The notes under the pieces are model-generated. The model made no database searches, was not told the origin of the DNA, and saw only the letters and a list, made by a program, of their open reading frames with translations. A program made the position numbers and the translations under genes. Below, piece by piece: positions 19,018 to 27,874 of a stretch of 64,000 bases of DNA. The stretch is from Bacillus sp. S/N-304-OC-R1. GTDB lineage: Bacteria; Bacillota; Bacilli; Bacillales; Cytobacillaceae. The number at the start of each line of letters is the position of its first letter. Within the stretch, counting starts at the first letter, position 1. The stretch spans positions 62,001 through 126,000 of the forward strand of contig NZ_JACWFE010000024.1 of assembly GCF_019749375.1 (NCBI RefSeq), written 5' to 3'.

Positions 19018-20166
19018 ATGAAATATTTTGATTATGCAGCAACCTGCCCTTTAGATCCCGATGCTGCTAATACGTATTTAAAGGCAGCCACTGAATACTA
19101 CGGAAATTCACAAAGCCTTCATGACTTTGGCAGTCATGCAAGCAGTCTTTTAGAAAATTGCCGAAGTGAATTAGCTTATCTTCTTCAAGTTGAGAAAGAA
19201 GGAATATATTTTACGAGTGGAGGTACAGAGAGTAATTACCTAGCTATTCATGCACTATTAACTACCGGAAAAAAAGATGGTAAGCATATCATTACAAGTA
19301 TTGCCGAGCATTCATCCATTCATAGTACTTTAGAAAAATTAATAAGCGAGCAACACTATGAAGTAACAGCACTTCCGCTTAATGGTCATGGATTAATTGA
19401 TTTGGAGGAGCTCAAAGCAGTTATAAGAGCAGAAACAGTGTTAATTATCATTCAGCACGGAAACTCTGAGATTGGTTCAATACAGCCTTTAGAAGAAATA
19501 GGTAAACTTTGCAAAGAGAACGATATTTTATTCCATAGTGATTGTGTACACACTTTTGGAAAAATAGATTTAAGAACCGTTGCATTACTTGTTGATAGTT
19601 TATCAATTTCCGGTCATAAATTTTATGGACCTAAAGGGACAGGAGCCCTTTATTTGAATCCATATTTAAATTGTCAGCCTCTTTTTCCTAATGTTTCACA
19701 TGAACGAGGGTTCAGGCCAGGGACCGTGGACGTGCCTAGTATTACAGCTATGACCGTTGCAGCACAGAAAGCCTATAAAAATTTGGACTCGAACACTGCT
19801 CATTTTGAGCACCTTCGAAGAACACTCTTAAAGTCACTAGAACCGATAAGCCATCAATGTACAATTTATAATTGTATACAATCCAACCAGCTCCCCTCGA
19901 CAATTGGCATAAGGATAAAAGGGATAGAGGGACAATTAATGATGTTAGAATGTAATCGCAGAGGATTTGCGATTTCAACTGGCAGCGCCTGTCAAGTTGG
20001 CATGCAATCCATTTCCAAAACGATGAATGCTATGGGGATTACCGGAAAAGAGGCTAAAGAATTCATAAGGATTTCATTTGGCCGGGATACGTCAGTTGCT
20101 GAAACAGAAGAGCTTGGGAAAGTTATTATCCAAATTACGAAAGAAATCATGCAAAGTTATCATTAA
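19018..20166 (+). CDS. nifS: NifS/IscS-type cysteine desulfurase linked to NAD synthesis
   Basis: PLP enzyme that takes sulfur from cysteine for Fe-S clusters. 382 aa; PLP lysine K201 in SISGHKFYGPKGTGAL, catalytic cysteine C325 in ISTGSACQVGMQS, HSDCVHTFGKID block. Divergent from nadB and followed by niaR, the layout of B. subtilis, where this paralogue matures the NadA cluster. ATG at 19018; the ribosome site is GGAGCTGAAAAGG. The short CQVG active-site loop is typical of class II-like desulfurases that work with a dedicated target. Confidence 0.93.
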   Translation: MKYFDYAATCPLDPDAANTYLKAATEYYGNSQSLHDFGSHASSLLENCRSELAYLLQVEKEGIYFTSGGTESNYLAIHALLTTGKKDGKHIITSIAEHSSIHSTLEKLISEQHYEVTALPLNGHGLIDLEELKAVIRAETVLIIIQHGNSEIGSIQPLEEIGKLCKENDILFHSDCVHTFGKIDLRTVALLVDSLSISGHKFYGPKGTGALYLNPYLNCQPLFPNVSHERGFRPGTVDVPSITAMTVAAQKAYKNLDSNTAHFEHLRRTLLKSLEPISHQCTIYNCIQSNQLPSTIGIRIKGIEGQLMMLECNRRGFAISTGSACQVGMQSISKTMNAMGITGKEAKEFIRISFGRDTSVAETEELGKVIIQITKEIMQSYH

Positions 20167-20218
20167 TGGTCATCTATGTTACAATGTATCATTATCGTCG
20201 TATAGGGGAGATATTGTG

Positions 20219-20755
20219 ATGAAGGATCAGAAAAAAGTACTTGGCGAGGAAAGACGGGAATTGCTTCTCCAATTACTGAAAGAAACTGGAGAGCCAATCA
20301 CGGGCGGTGAGCTTGCATCAAGAACAAATGTCAGCAGGCAGGTTATAGTAGGAGATATTACGTTGCTTAAAGCACGAGGGGAACCAATTATCGCCACTAG
20401 CCAGGGCTATATGTATTTAACCCAAAGCGCTATGTCCACTTCTGTTGAACGAACTGTTGCCAGCTCCCATACTCCCGAAAGAACAGAAGAAGAGTTAAAT
20501 TTATTAGTTGACCATGGAGTAACCGTTAAAGATGTGAGAATTGAGCATCCTGTTTATGGGGATTTAATCGCCTCTGTTATGGTATCGACTCGAAAGGAAG
20601 TTAGGCAATTTATTGAAAAAATAGAAACAACAAATGCTTCCTATTTGTCCGAGCTTACAGAAGGAATTCATCTCCATACCCTCTCTGCCGCCTCAGAGCA
20701 AAAATTGGATGAAGCCATCAAAGCGTTGAAAAATGCTAATTTTATTGTTGAATAA
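20219..20755 (+). CDS. niaR: NiaR (YrxA), nicotinate-responsive transcription repressor
   Basis: Represses NAD biosynthesis and nicotinate transport genes with nicotinic acid as co-repressor. ATG at 20219 behind TAGGGGAGAT gives 178 aa. N-terminal HTH_11 winged helix (GGELASRTNVSRQVIVGDITLL, residues about 27-48) and a C-terminal 3H domain with its conserved histidines in LVDHGV, IEHPVYGD and GIHLHTLS. An in-frame ATG at 20078 lies inside nifS and is discarded. Located 52 bp after nifS and likely co-transcribed with it. Confidence 0.93.
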   Translation: MKDQKKVLGEERRELLLQLLKETGEPITGGELASRTNVSRQVIVGDITLLKARGEPIIATSQGYMYLTQSAMSTSVERTVASSHTPERTEEELNLLVDHGVTVKDVRIEHPVYGDLIASVMVSTRKEVRQFIEKIETTNASYLSELTEGIHLHTLSAASEQKLDEAIKALKNANFIVE

Positions 20756-20762
20756 GGATGAA

Positions 20763-20797
20763 AAGAAACCGTTCAGGATCTGAACGGTTTCTTTGTT
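20763..20797 (+). terminator. Bidirectional terminator between niaR and pheA
   Basis: AAGAAACCGTTCAG (20763-20776) pairs perfectly with CTGAACGGTTTCTT (20780-20793). T-rich ends on both strands let it close niaR and pheA. Confidence 0.88.
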
Positions 20798-21675
20798 TAC
20801 ATATTCTTAACCCGGCTTTTTTCCATACCGAGCTGATAGTAAGGGTAGCTTCCTAATATCTTTACTTTGCAGTCTAATGCTTCTAATTCCGCTACTACTC
20901 CGGGAATGAGGACATCATCCTGCTTCATATCAACATCGATGATAAAGAAGTAATTACCAAGCCCAGTTTTCATCGGTCTTGATTCGATTTTCGATAAGTT
21001 TAGCCTTCTCCAGGCGAAAGCAGAAAGTACTTGATGCAATGCACCTGCACGGTCTGCAGGCAAAGTAATCATCACCGTTGTTTTATAGCCCTTAAATGTT
21101 GATTTCTCTTCTTGCAAAGGCACTTGTTTCTTTGAAAGGACGATAAAGCGAGTATGATTATAGCTTACATCGTGAATGTCCTCACGTACAATTTCAAGCC
21201 CATATTCCTTTGCCGCAAGCTCATTGGCGATAGCACCAGCCTTAATCTCTGGATGATCCTTTACAAATTGAGCAGCAGCTGCTGTCGAAGTAGTTTTCTC
21301 ACAAGGAGTCCCCTTAAGCTCTTTATGCAAGAACTTATGACATTGTGCAAGGGCATGAGAATGGCTATAGACAACGCCAGTCTCTTTCCAAGTATCTTTG
21401 TTTGCTGGATGTACCATAAAATGCTGTCTAATCGGGCAAGAAATTTCCCCAACAATTGGCAAGTCCACTTCATGAACTAAATAATCAAGGGTAATATTAA
21501 CCGAACCTTCTAGTGCATTTTCAAGAGGAACGACAGCAATTTCAATGGCATCCTCTATTAGTGCATCAAAACAGTCAGGAATCGTAGAGTATGGTACAGC
21601 ATGTTCTTTAGGGAACATTTCCCTCACAGCTATATCAGTAAATGTTGCTTTTGGACCTAAATAACCTACTTTCAC
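20797..21675 (-). CDS. pheA: Prephenate dehydratase
   Basis: Makes phenylpyruvate in phenylalanine synthesis. 292 aa. Starts at GTG 21675 behind GGGAGAG; KVGYLGPKATFTDIAV opens the substrate-binding half. The catalytic TSTAAAAQFV threonine region and HTRFIVLSK end the dehydratase part. The C-terminal ACT regulatory domain carries GALHQVLSAFAWRRLNLSKIESRP. It lacks chorismate mutase, as is normal in Bacillus. pheB lies upstream, separated by a terminator. Confidence 0.96.
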   Translation of the reverse strand: MKVGYLGPKATFTDIAVREMFPKEHAVPYSTIPDCFDALIEDAIEIAVVPLENALEGSVNITLDYLVHEVDLPIVGEISCPIRQHFMVHPANKDTWKETGVVYSHSHALAQCHKFLHKELKGTPCEKTTSTAAAAQFVKDHPEIKAGAIANELAAKEYGLEIVREDIHDVSYNHTRFIVLSKKQVPLQEEKSTFKGYKTTVMITLPADRAGALHQVLSAFAWRRLNLSKIESRPMKTGLGNYFFIIDVDMKQDDVLIPGVVAELEALDCKVKILGSYPYYQLGMEKSRVKNM

Positions 21676-21770
21676 GAATATCTCTCCCTTTAACTACACA
21701 TCATTCCTTTAATAATAATACTTTACCACTTTACTCCGAGAATGTATGTAATTAATTTTGGCTGTTTTAC

Positions 21771-21784
21771 CTAGGTATACCTAG
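21771..21784. promoter_or_regulatory. Perfect 14-bp palindrome upstream of pheA
   Basis: CTAGGTATACCTAG, identical on both strands, about 96 bp before the pheA start and just after the pheB terminator. It may be a protein-binding site; no factor is identified. Confidence 0.4.
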
Positions 21785-21811
21785 CAGCTTTGAAAAAAAT
21801 AGTCCTTAAAA

Positions 21812-21859
21812 GAAAAAATCAGGGCCGATTCAGGCATAAAAACTTATGCGCCTGAACCG
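21812..21859 (-). terminator. Terminator overlapping the end of pheB
   Basis: On the minus strand CGGTTCAGGC (still coding, last codons of pheB) pairs with GCCTGAATCGG, followed by CCCTGATTTTTTC. It separates pheB from pheA. Confidence 0.7.
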
Positions 21860-22299
21860 AGCACCTCTACTTTTTCAACAAACTCTAATTTTCTTAACTT
21901 AGCTAGTAATTCTTCTATTTCCATGGACATATCGGTAATATTCAAAGAAAGTGTTACGTTTGCCCTTCCCATTAAGGGAATAGTTTGGTGAATGGTCATG
22001 ACATTGCATCCTGAAGAAGCTACCACACTTAATAGATGAGATAAAGTACCTGATCGGTCTTCCAAATAGAAAAATAAGGTTATTAATCTTTCTTTGACAA
22101 CAGTATGAAAGGGAAAGACTGTATCTCTGTATTTATAAAAGGCACTTCTGCTTAAATCGACTTTTTGCACAGCATCCCAAACCGATTCAGCTTTACCTCT
22201 CTCAATCATTTCCTTGGCATCTAATGTTTTTTTCATTGCCTCAGGAAGCACATCTTCCCGGACAAGGTAAAATTTCTTATCGAATTTCTCTTGTCTCAT
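21844..22299 (-). CDS. pheB: PheB, ACT-domain protein
   Basis: 151 aa. The N-terminal part ([15 protein letters not shown]) resembles the family's helical segment with KYRDTVFPF. The C-terminal half is an ACT domain ([27 protein letters not shown]). In B. subtilis it is annotated as chorismate mutase-like/ACT protein with an uncertain role in phenylalanine metabolism. ATG at 22299 behind GGAGTG, 27 bp after obg on the same strand, so probably obg-pheB are one transcript. Confidence 0.9.
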   Translation of the reverse strand: MRQEKFDKKFYLVREDVLPEAMKKTLDAKEMIERGKAESVWDAVQKVDLSRSAFYKYRDTVFPFHTVVKERLITLFFYLEDRSGTLSHLLSVVASSGCNVMTIHQTIPLMGRANVTLSLNITDMSMEIEELLAKLRKLEFVEKVEVLGSGA

Positions 22300-22326
22300 A
22301 ACTACACTCCATTAACACCTGAGAGA

Positions 22327-23613
22327 CTATTCAATAAACTCAAATTCATATTCAAGCAGCTTGACTGTATCCCCGTCTTTTGCTCCTTTTTCACGAAGTG
22401 CTTCATCAACACCCATTCCGCGAAGCTGTCTTGCAAATCGGCGGACAGACTCATCTCTAGTAAAGTCAGTCATCTTAAAGAGCTTTTCAATCGCATCCCC
22501 TGAAACAATAAATGTACCAGCTGAATCTCTTGTGATGGTAAATTCTGTTTGTTCAGCCTCATGTTTATATACGACGCGATGTACTCCAGTATCTTCCTCT
22601 TCATGAAGCGGGAACTCAGGTGTTTGTTCAATTGTATCAGCAATCGCAAATAGCAGGTCTCTTAATCCTTGTCTAGTAATTGCTGAAATCGGGAAGATTG
22701 GATATTCCTCTTCAATTTGCTCTTTAAATTTTTGTAAGTTTTCTTCCGCTCCAGGCATCTCCATTTTATTTGCAACAATGATTTGCGGTCTTTCTGTTAG
22801 ACGCAAATTATACTCTTTCAATTCATTATTAATGGTTAAGTAATCCTCGTAAGGGTCTCTTCCTTCAGTCGCAGCCATATCGATCACGTGAACAATAACA
22901 CGAGTCCGTTCAATATGTCTTAAGAACTGATGGCCAAGTCCGACACCAGAATGTGCCCCCTCTATTAATCCTGGCAAGTCAGCCAATACGAAGCTTCGCC
23001 CATCTTCTGTTTCTACCATTCCTAAGTTAGGTGCAATCGTTGTGAAATGATATTCGGCTATTTTTGGTCTAGCAGATGAAACAACTGATAAGAGTGTTGA
23101 TTTTCCAACACTTGGAAATCCAACAAGACCAGCATCTGCTAATAGCTTTAATTCAAGGATTACGTCTCTTTCAATTCCCGGCTCTCCATGCTCAGATAAT
23201 TCAGGTGCTGGATTAGATGGGGTAGCAAATCTAGTGTTTCCTCTTCCCCCTCGTCCGCCTCTTGCAATAACAGCTCTCTGACCGTGTTCTGTCAGATCTG
23301 CAATGATTTCATTTGTTTCTGCATCAGTTATAACTGTACCAGGGGGAACCTTTACAATCATATCTTTTGCATTTCGGCCGTGCTGGTTTTTGGACATGCC
23401 ATGCTCCCCACGTGGAGCTTTAAAATGACGCTGATAACGGAAATCCATTAGAGTGCGCAATCCTTCATTCACTTCAAAGACTACATCTGCGCCATTACCT
23501 CCATCACCGCCGGCAGGTCCTCCCTTAGGCACATATTTCTCACGACGGAACGCAACCATTCCATTGCCCCCGTCGCCACCTTTAACATAAATTTTTACCT
23601 GATCGACAAACAT
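22327..23613 (-). CDS. obg: GTPase Obg/CgtA
   Basis: Essential ribosome-assembly and stress GTPase; in Bacillus it is also needed for sigma-B activation and sporulation. 428 aa with three domains: glycine-rich Obg fold (residues 1-158), GTPase domain (P-loop GFPSVGKS 165-172, [13 protein letters not shown]), and C-terminal OCT domain ending [14 protein letters not shown] at 23613 behind GACAGGAGGAATAGT. spo0B lies just upstream, the conserved Bacillus arrangement. Confidence 0.98.
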   Translation of the reverse strand: MFVDQVKIYVKGGDGGNGMVAFRREKYVPKGGPAGGDGGNGADVVFEVNEGLRTLMDFRYQRHFKAPRGEHGMSKNQHGRNAKDMIVKVPPGTVITDAETNEIIADLTEHGQRAVIARGGRGGRGNTRFATPSNPAPELSEHGEPGIERDVILELKLLADAGLVGFPSVGKSTLLSVVSSARPKIAEYHFTTIAPNLGMVETEDGRSFVLADLPGLIEGAHSGVGLGHQFLRHIERTRVIVHVIDMAATEGRDPYEDYLTINNELKEYNLRLTERPQIIVANKMEMPGAEENLQKFKEQIEEEYPIFPISAITRQGLRDLLFAIADTIEQTPEFPLHEEEDTGVHRVVYKHEAEQTEFTITRDSAGTFIVSGDAIEKLFKMTDFTRDESVRRFARQLRGMGVDEALREKGAKDGDTVKLLEYEFEFIE

Positions 23614-23707
23614 ACTATTCCTCCTGTCTTAGCTGTCCATAACTTATAGACAGCAAGAACTGATTGTTATTATCTATGTAGAGAAAAATTAACTTGATTA
23701 ACTTCGT

Positions 23708-24247
23708 TTATATAGCTGCAGAGACAAAGAAATCTAATGATAATTCTTGCTCTGTCCAGCTTTGAACAACGATCTCTGGAGAAGAAGGGGTTTTCTCTAA
23801 AAATTCCTCTAGCTTTTCCTTATTTGTTATTATTCCTCTAAAATCAAAAAAGAAACGGGTTCCATCTATCTGGGGTTCAATCGTAACGGATAAATAATTT
23901 TCATAAAATGGCTTAATGGCAGAATTTAAACATGCAAAAAAAGTGCAAGTCCAATTTGTCAGCCAATCATCATTTAAATCACCGTTTATCGTACCATCTA
24001 ATACATCATATTCAATTTGAAACGAATGATTTTCCCAATTATATGTAAGAAGCAAGGAGGCGAATTGAGGAATATTCAAGTTAGATAGCTTAGCTTCAGC
24101 TTGAGCTTCTGCCACAATTTCATTAATAATATCTTTAGCCCGGTCAATTTTATTAAGAGCTAAATTGCCTTTTATTAGCTGGATTTTATTTAGCCAATCG
24201 TGGCGTGCATACCGCAGCACCTCGATTACATCCCAATCAGTTTTCAT
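23708..24247 (-). CDS. spo0B: Spo0B sporulation phosphotransferase
   Basis: Transfers phosphate from Spo0F to Spo0A in the sporulation phosphorelay. 179 aa from ATG 24247 behind TAGGAG. The phosphorylated histidine is in the four-helix-bundle motif RHDWLNKIQLIKGNL (His16). The C-terminal half is the degenerate ATPase-like alpha/beta fold (RFFFDFRGII). An upstream ATG at 24268 lacks a ribosome site. Neighbours obg and rpmA match B. subtilis. Confidence 0.93.
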   Translation of the reverse strand: MKTDWDVIEVLRYARHDWLNKIQLIKGNLALNKIDRAKDIINEIVAEAQAEAKLSNLNIPQFASLLLTYNWENHSFQIEYDVLDGTINGDLNDDWLTNWTCTFFACLNSAIKPFYENYLSVTIEPQIDGTRFFFDFRGIITNKEKLEEFLEKTPSSPEIVVQSWTEQELSLDFFVSAAI

Positions 24248-24350
24248 ATATGCACTCCTACGCAGCAATTAATTAAATATCAGTAGACTGCTTGCTGTTA
24301 GTATATCAAAAAACGAGGCAGACGTAAGCAAATAATACACTTTTTAGGCA

Positions 24351-24388
24351 AAAAAGAAAACTCTAACCACTAAGGTTAGAGTTTTCTA
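24351..24388 (-). terminator. Terminator of the rplU-prp-rpmA operon
   Basis: AAAACTCTAAC / GTTAGAGTTTT stem (24357-24367 with 24375-24385), followed on the minus strand by CTTTTTTG. Confidence 0.9.
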
Positions 24389-24397
24389 AGTCATTCC

Positions 24398-24691
24398 TTA
24401 TGCTTCTTGAGCTACAGGATATACGCTTACTTGCTTACGATCGCGGCCAAGGCGCTCAAACTTAACAACACCATCCACTTTTGCGAAAAGTGTGTCGTCT
24501 CCACCTTTACCAACGTTCACACCTGGGTAAATTTTTGTACCGCGTTGACGGTAAAGAATTGAACCACCAGTTACGAACTGACCATCTGCACGCTTAGCAC
24601 CTAAACGCTTTGAGATAGAGTCACGTCCGTTCTTCGTTGAACCTACTCCCTTTTTAGAAGCAAATAACTGAAGATCTAATTTTAATAACAT
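24398..24691 (-). CDS. rpmA: 50S ribosomal protein L27 with cleavable N-terminal extension
   Basis: 97 aa. Begins with the Firmicute presequence ending LDLQLF, then [15 protein letters not shown], the start of mature L27. The extension is removed by Prp between F10 and A11, exposing the residues that reach the peptidyl-transferase centre. The protease gene prp is directly upstream with no gap. The family motif [22 protein letters not shown] is intact. Confidence 0.98.
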   Translation of the reverse strand: MLLKLDLQLFASKKGVGSTKNGRDSISKRLGAKRADGQFVTGGSILYRQRGTKIYPGVNVGKGGDDTLFAKVDGVVKFERLGRDRKQVSVYPVAQEA

Positions 24692-25036
24692 TTATTCCAC
24701 CTCCTGCTTTTTGAAGGTCATTTTTATATGCTGTCCGTATTGCTCTTCGATCGTCTGCAATGAGACAACCATTCCTTCTAAAAGAAGCTGAATTTTCTCA
24801 TTTGTTTCCTCCGGCATATTATCCGGAATTGCACAGCGGAGAAAACCGTCCTCTTTTTGATCAATTTCCGGTGTGATGCCAAGTAAAGCATGCACCGCGT
24901 TAATTGCACCAACAGAAACAGCTGATACGCCTGCACAGACGATATCATTGCCTCTGTCAGCAAATAAGGCATGGCCACTAATTTCAAACGATTGAATCAT
25001 ACCAGACATTTTACGATTCACCGTAACTTGAATCAT
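24692..25036 (-). CDS. prp: Prp, cysteine protease processing L27
   Basis: Cleaves the N-terminal extension of L27. 114 aa from ATG 25036; catalytic His22 (ISGHALF) and Cys34 (DIVCAGVSAV) occupy the same numbers as in the studied Staphylococcus aureus enzyme. An in-frame start at 25066 would overlap rplU. It is encoded between L21 and L27, the standard Firmicute order (ysxB in B. subtilis). Confidence 0.95.
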   Translation of the reverse strand: MIQVTVNRKMSGMIQSFEISGHALFADRGNDIVCAGVSAVSVGAINAVHALLGITPEIDQKEDGFLRCAIPDNMPEETNEKIQLLLEGMVVSLQTIEEQYGQHIKMTFKKQEVE

Positions 25037-25046
25037 ATTGTTCGCC

Positions 25047-25355
25047 TTAAGCGTTGATCTTTTCAATCACAACTTTAGTGTATGGTTGACGATGACCTTG
25101 CTTTTTACGATAGTTTTTCTTAGCTTTGTACTTGAAAACAATAATTTTCTTCGCACGGCCTTGTTTTTCAACTTTCGCTGTAACAGTAGCTCCTTCAACA
25201 ACAGGGCTTCCTACTTTTACATTTTCTCCGCCAACGAAAAGAACTTTATCAAAAGTTACTGTTTCGCCTGCTTCTGCGTTTAGCTTTTCGATGTAGATAG
25301 CTTGACCTTCTTCTACACGAATTTGCTTACCACCAGTTTCAATAATCGCGTACAT
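25047..25355 (-). CDS. rplU: 50S ribosomal protein L21
   Basis: 102 aa from ATG 25355 behind GAGGAGGTG; an ATG three codons earlier overlaps that ribosome site. Typical L21: [18 protein letters not shown] at the N-terminus and the rRNA-binding [20 protein letters not shown] near the C-terminus. First gene of rplU-prp-rpmA, preceded by the L21 leader. Confidence 0.98.
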   Translation of the reverse strand: MYAIIETGGKQIRVEEGQAIYIEKLNAEAGETVTFDKVLFVGGENVKVGSPVVEGATVTAKVEKQGRAKKIIVFKYKAKKNYRKKQGHRQPYTKVVIEKINA

Positions 25356-25375
25356 GAACTGCACCTCCTCTTAGA

Positions 25376-25480
25376 CTAAGACTCGCCATCATCAGGCGTT
25401 TGACACCTCATAAAAAAGATGCAAAACTTAAAACCTGTTCTGTGCGGTTGTAGCACGGGTGCGCTACAAACATAACATAA
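25376..25480 (-). ncRNA. Ribosomal protein L21 leader (autoregulatory 5' UTR)
   Basis: On the minus strand the transcript reads TTGTAGCGCACCCGTGCTAC, then AACCGCACAGAACAGG, TTTTA spacer and ATGAGGTGTCAAACGCCTGA, the layout of the L21_leader family in Firmicutes. TGTAGCGC..GCGCTACA-type pairing forms the first stem. It probably lets free L21 or its mRNA structure control rplU-prp-rpmA. Exact boundaries are approximate. Confidence 0.8.
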
Positions 25481-25482
25481 AA

Positions 25483-25512
25483 ATCCTATCATAAAAGGGG
25501 CTAAACTGTCAA
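25483..25512 (-). promoter_or_regulatory. Sigma-A promoter of rplU-prp-rpmA
   Basis: Minus-strand TTGACA (25507-25512), 18-nt spacer, TAGGAT (25483-25488), directly before the L21 leader and touching the rng stop codon. Confidence 0.65.
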
Positions 25513-26982
25513 TTAGATTCTAGCTTTTCTTCTTATTTCTTCCGATGTTCCGAACTGTCTAATTTCATATTCCGGTTTTGGAGATAGTTTAATACTAAAG
25601 ATGATTTCTAGTCCCATTAATTCTTCCAATCTTTGTTTGTGGACATTTTGCTCCCCAGAAAATAAAGCTTGAACATCTTCAGTAGCTTCAATTAGTACCG
25701 CTGCATAGTCTGAACCTCTATGCTCCCACAGCTCTCTTTCCAAGCGAAAAGCTACTGTTTCTGGACTTAATACACGTCCTTTTCCATCACAAGTAGGACA
25801 CTTGACCATTAAAGCCTCTGAAATAGCTGGTTTTATCCTTTTCCTTGTTATTTGCATTATACCTAGTGGCGTAAATCCAACAATATTTGTCCGTCTATCG
25901 TCCTTCCTTAATTCTTGTGCCATTAGGCTAGCGATACGATTACGGTCCTTTTCCTCTTTCATATCGATAAAGTCTATTAAAATCATGCCAGCAATATCAC
26001 GAAGACGGATTTGTCTTGCTGCTTCTGCTGCTGCCCATTCATTTGTTTTCACAGCTGTTTCAGCAAGATCATGTTTCCCTATGTATTTCCCAGTATTTAC
26101 ATCAATAACCGTTAATGCCTCTGCCTCATCAAAAATTAAATAAGCCCCATTATCCAGCCAAACAATCCTTTTTAACGCTTTCTCTATTTCATGTTCAAGT
26201 TTATAAACGGAAAAAATATTTTCTTTCCCGTTATAATGCACGATAGGAATATCGCAATGCACCTGCAACTCATGCTTCAAGGCTAAATCATCCACTAAAA
26301 TTTCGCTTATCTCCAGCCTTTCCATTACTTCAATTATTTCTTCTATCATGGAATCCCGTTCTAGTACTTTTCCCGGCTTTTTTAATGAACCTGCTGTTAT
26401 TTGCAGTTCCTTGGACTTTTCCCGGAGCTGCTCTAGCTCATCAAGTAATTTTTCTTTCGGCTGATTTCGTGAAGTTGTCCGAAAAATTAGGCCTTCTTCC
26501 TGTTTTTTAGCCTCATGGCCAAATTGACGCAGTTCTTCCCTTAAATCTTGTTCTTCAATTTTTTTGGAGACTGCCACATATCGTCCTTGAGGCATGTAAA
26601 TCATGTGAGTCCCCTGAAGCTCAATAATCCCAGTAAGGCGCGGGCCCTTTGCTCCCGTTGCATCCTTTTCAACTTGAACAAGAAGCTTTTCACCTTGATG
26701 AACATATGATGACACACTCTTCATCTCTTTTATGTTTTTATCCTTTTGAGCTTGTACAAAGGAAGCAAGTTTATCCCGGTGCAAATACCCGCTTTTTTCC
26801 TCACCAATATTGATAAAGGCTGCATTCATTCCTGGAAGCACCTTTTCAACAGTCCCTAAATAAATAGTGCCTACAGCTGATTGTTGCTGAGGCTGCTGGA
26901 TAACAAGCTTTTCAATCATACTATTGTTGACTAAAGCATATCGCTTTTCTCTTGACGTGTAGTTAATAATTAATGTATACAA
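25513..26982 (-). CDS. rng: Ribonuclease G/E family endoribonuclease
   Basis: Single-strand endoribonuclease of RNA processing and turnover. 489 aa, RNase G-sized, without the long RNase E scaffold. S1 domain at about residues 35-120 (GTIYLGTVEKVLPGMNAAFI), DNase I-like catalytic part with the magnesium aspartates in LTVIDVNTGK and GMILIDFIDM, and the zinc-link CPTCDGKGRV. TTG start at 26982 behind GTGAGGAACGG. It sits 22 bp after spoIVFB. B. subtilis lacks this enzyme and relies on RNase Y, so its presence separates this organism from that species. Confidence 0.95.
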   Translation of the reverse strand: MYTLIINYTSREKRYALVNNSMIEKLVIQQPQQQSAVGTIYLGTVEKVLPGMNAAFINIGEEKSGYLHRDKLASFVQAQKDKNIKEMKSVSSYVHQGEKLLVQVEKDATGAKGPRLTGIIELQGTHMIYMPQGRYVAVSKKIEEQDLREELRQFGHEAKKQEEGLIFRTTSRNQPKEKLLDELEQLREKSKELQITAGSLKKPGKVLERDSMIEEIIEVMERLEISEILVDDLALKHELQVHCDIPIVHYNGKENIFSVYKLEHEIEKALKRIVWLDNGAYLIFDEAEALTVIDVNTGKYIGKHDLAETAVKTNEWAAAEAARQIRLRDIAGMILIDFIDMKEEKDRNRIASLMAQELRKDDRRTNIVGFTPLGIMQITRKRIKPAISEALMVKCPTCDGKGRVLSPETVAFRLERELWEHRGSDYAAVLIEATEDVQALFSGEQNVHKQRLEELMGLEIIFSIKLSPKPEYEIRQFGTSEEIRRKARI

Positions 26983-27004
26983 GACCGTTCCTCACTTTTT
27001 ATTT

Positions 27005-27874
27005 CTAATACATCAAATAGAGCAGATCGCCTATACGTGATGTAACCATTTTTTCCGTAAAATACGCATGCAAAAGCTCATTTTCATCCATTGAGCCCTG
27101 TTCCTTCCCGTCTTTTTCAATAATAATCGGATGCTTATAGCCACGCTGAAACTTCTCCAGCACATGCATAACCATCACTTCTTCGCTCACGACAATAGGC
27201 TTTAAATGACGAAAGTCACTATTTCGCCCATAATACCTTTCAAGCAAAAATCTCATAAAGATGTACCGGCTTTGCTTCCATTCATGATACAGTGAAAATA
27301 ATAAAAACGCGACAACGACCCATATGTTTAAGTTTATCGGTGAATTTATTAAAGTATATATTGAAAATACCACCATAGAAACTGCAGATATTTGTAAAGC
27401 TTTTCGGTGGGCTTCTGGAAAAGCTTGATTGATTGATAACAGTAGAAATACAAGCTTTCCCCCATCAAGCGGCCAAATGGGAAGTAAATTAAATAATAGG
27501 ATCATCAAGTTATATTGAATAAACAGCTCATATATTCCTTCAGATAAAATGGAAAACTGAAAGAGAAGAAAGGCGGCTCCCATCATCCAAATATGCTGAA
27601 TGGGGCCGGATAGAATGACAATTAATTCTTCCTTTAAAGGTCTATTTCCATGCTCCTCTATTTCAGCAACACCGCCAAACGGCAAAAGAGCTATTCTTTT
27701 AATTCTCCACGAAAAAAAAGACGCTGCCACCGCATGTCCCATTTCATGTACAAAAATAATCAGCAAAAGTAGAGACAATTCATTAAAATGGGCGGTCATC
27801 ACAGCTAATCCAATAACAACCCAAAGAAGAGGATGAATTTGTATATATTTTATCAATCCTGCAAATTTATTCAA
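27005..27874 (-). CDS. spoIVFB: SpoIVFB, intramembrane zinc protease for pro-sigma-K
   Basis: Site-2-type metalloprotease in the mother-cell membrane that cleaves pro-sigma-K. 289 aa with about six membrane segments. Zinc ligands HEMGH at 43-47 and the third ligand D137 in LPIWPLDGG fall at the same numbers as in B. subtilis; a C-terminal CBS-like domain (VMHVLEKFQRGYKHPIIIEKDG) should sense energy state. Start overlaps the spoIVFA end by eight bases. Confidence 0.97.
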   Translation of the reverse strand: MNKFAGLIKYIQIHPLLWVVIGLAVMTAHFNELSLLLLIIFVHEMGHAVAASFFSWRIKRIALLPFGGVAEIEEHGNRPLKEELIVILSGPIQHIWMMGAAFLLFQFSILSEGIYELFIQYNLMILLFNLLPIWPLDGGKLVFLLLSINQAFPEAHRKALQISAVSMVVFSIYTLINSPINLNIWVVVAFLLFSLYHEWKQSRYIFMRFLLERYYGRNSDFRHLKPIVVSEEVMVMHVLEKFQRGYKHPIIIEKDGKEQGSMDENELLHAYFTEKMVTSRIGDLLYLMY

